Assembly: GCA_900754755.1 (NCBI GenBank)
Contig: CAAEEC010000224.1
Coordinates: 1 to 7,177, forward strand
Direction of reading: 5' to 3'
Source: Clostridia bacterium
GTDB lineage: Bacteria; Bacillota; Clostridia; Christensenellales; Aristaeellaceae
DNA: 7,177 bases
The notes beneath the pieces were generated by a model. It saw only the letters and a list, made by a program, of their open reading frames with translations. It searched no databases and was not told the origin of the DNA. Below, one piece after another: positions 6,650 to 7,177 of this stretch. Position 1 is the stretch's first letter. Each line of letters begins with the position of its first letter. The position numbers and the translations under genes are program-made.

Positions 6650-7177
6650 TCCATTTCCGCTTCCACGTCCTTCACGACGCGCCGCACCGCTTCTTCCAGG
6701 GGGCAATCCAGGGTTGCGCCCGCGGCGCGCACGTGCCCGCCGCCGCCATAGCGCTGCGCGAGGGCCGCCGCGTCCATTTGCAGCGTGCGAATGGAAAGCT
6801 TTGTGCTTTCCCGCTGCGAAAACAGCAGCGCCACTTCCACGCCCTCCATGTTGATCAAAGAATCGATCAGGCCCTCAATATCCGCGTTTTGCGCGCCCGC
6901 GCGCGCCAGCATTTCCCGCGTCACGCAGCCATACGCCACGCGGCCCCGCGCGGCAAATTGCGCCGCGGAGAGCATCGCGCCCAACAGCAACGTGTGCTCC
7001 TTGCGCTTCATGCGAAAGAGCTTGCGCGTGGTTTCCGCCAAATCAAACATTTCCACCAGATCCGCCACCGCCAGCATATCGCGCCGCTTGGTGGAAGAAA
7101 AGCTGAAATTGCCCGTATCCGTAGAAATGGCCACATACAGGCACAGCGCAATTTCCGCGCTGGCCGCCCAACAGCCC
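6646..7177 (-). CDS. nrnA: DHH/DHHA1 phosphoesterase NrnA, 5' end outside window
   Basis: The C-terminal 176 residues are present, and the frame is open to the window edge. The family usually has about 315-325 residues, so the catalytic N-terminal DHH core is mostly missing from view. The visible part begins SAEIALCLYVAISTDTGNFSFS, whose TDTG carries a metal-binding Asp of the DHH domain. It ends with the DHHA1 substrate-binding motif GGGGHVRAAGAT, about 23 residues from the end. Such proteins are nanoRNases and 3'-phosphoadenosine phosphatases, and in Firmicutes some also hydrolyse pApA from c-di-AMP breakdown; which activity applies cannot be told from this fragment. The RecJ/NrnA neighbour of truB is standard in Firmicutes, usually after nusA-infB-rbfA. 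It overlaps truB by four bases. Confidence 0.93.
   Translation of the reverse strand, partial: GCWAASAEIALCLYVAISTDTGNFSFSSTKRRDMLAVADLVEMFDLAETTRKLFRMKRKEHTLLLGAMLSAAQFAARGRVAYGCVTREMLARAGAQNADIEGLIDSLINMEGVEVALLFSQRESTKLSIRTLQMDAAALAQRYGGGGHVRAAGATLDCPLEEAVRRVVKDVEAEME

Noticed and set aside
6650..6706. Upstream ATG giving truB 19 extra residues
   Set aside because: The extension (MPPGRSGAARREGRG...) lies wholly inside nrnA and is not typical of TruB. The GTG at 6649 gives a GTGA overlap and normal length.
5915..6751. A 278-codon open frame on the + strand opposite truB
   Set aside because: It has no recognisable domain and covers the well-supported truB gene; it is a composition artefact.

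Overview
The window looks like a chromosomal segment from a high-GC member of the Firmicutes (Clostridia-like). This rests on gene order, not on a marker tree: nrnA-truB-ribF-rpsO-pnp-M16 peptidase is the order known from Bacillus and Clostridia, where B. subtilis has truB-ribC-rpsO-pnpA-ylxY-mlpA. The coding DNA is GC-rich with strong use of GCG, CGC and GGC codons, while promoters and ribosome binding sites are standard sigma-A and Shine-Dalgarno types. The genes are housekeeping genes for RNA processing, ribosome function and flavin cofactors. I see no insertion sequence, phage, tRNA, rRNA or CRISPR.

Layout: positions 1-277 are non-coding. They hold four short hairpins, an intrinsic terminator for an unseen gene to the left, and an extended -10 promoter that drives recX on the + strand (311-943). 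All other genes lie on the - strand and read right to left. They are a 5'-truncated nrnA (6646-7177), truB (5756-6649), a one-domain ribF (5214-5759), rpsO (4760-5020), pnp (2343-4505) and a mlpA/ymxG-type M16 peptidase (951-2198). recX and the peptidase converge with 7 bases between their stop codons.

How they work together: nrnA, truB and ribF are joined by 4-base stop/start overlaps (GTGA and ATGA), so they are probably one translationally coupled unit. rpsO has its own strong promoter and a leader of about 95 nt. Between rpsO and pnp there is a terminator-like hairpin, then a separate long imperfect hairpin without a T-tract. This resembles the E. coli rpsO-pnp region, where a terminator and an RNase III-processed hairpin set PNPase levels. 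pnp ends in a strong hairpin before the peptidase gene.

The points most worth checking are the ribF product, which ends after the adenylyltransferase domain and has no flavokinase domain; the rpsO-pnp spacer hairpin; the rpsO leader; and the hairpin cluster at 1-116. I found no convincing new multi-gene system.
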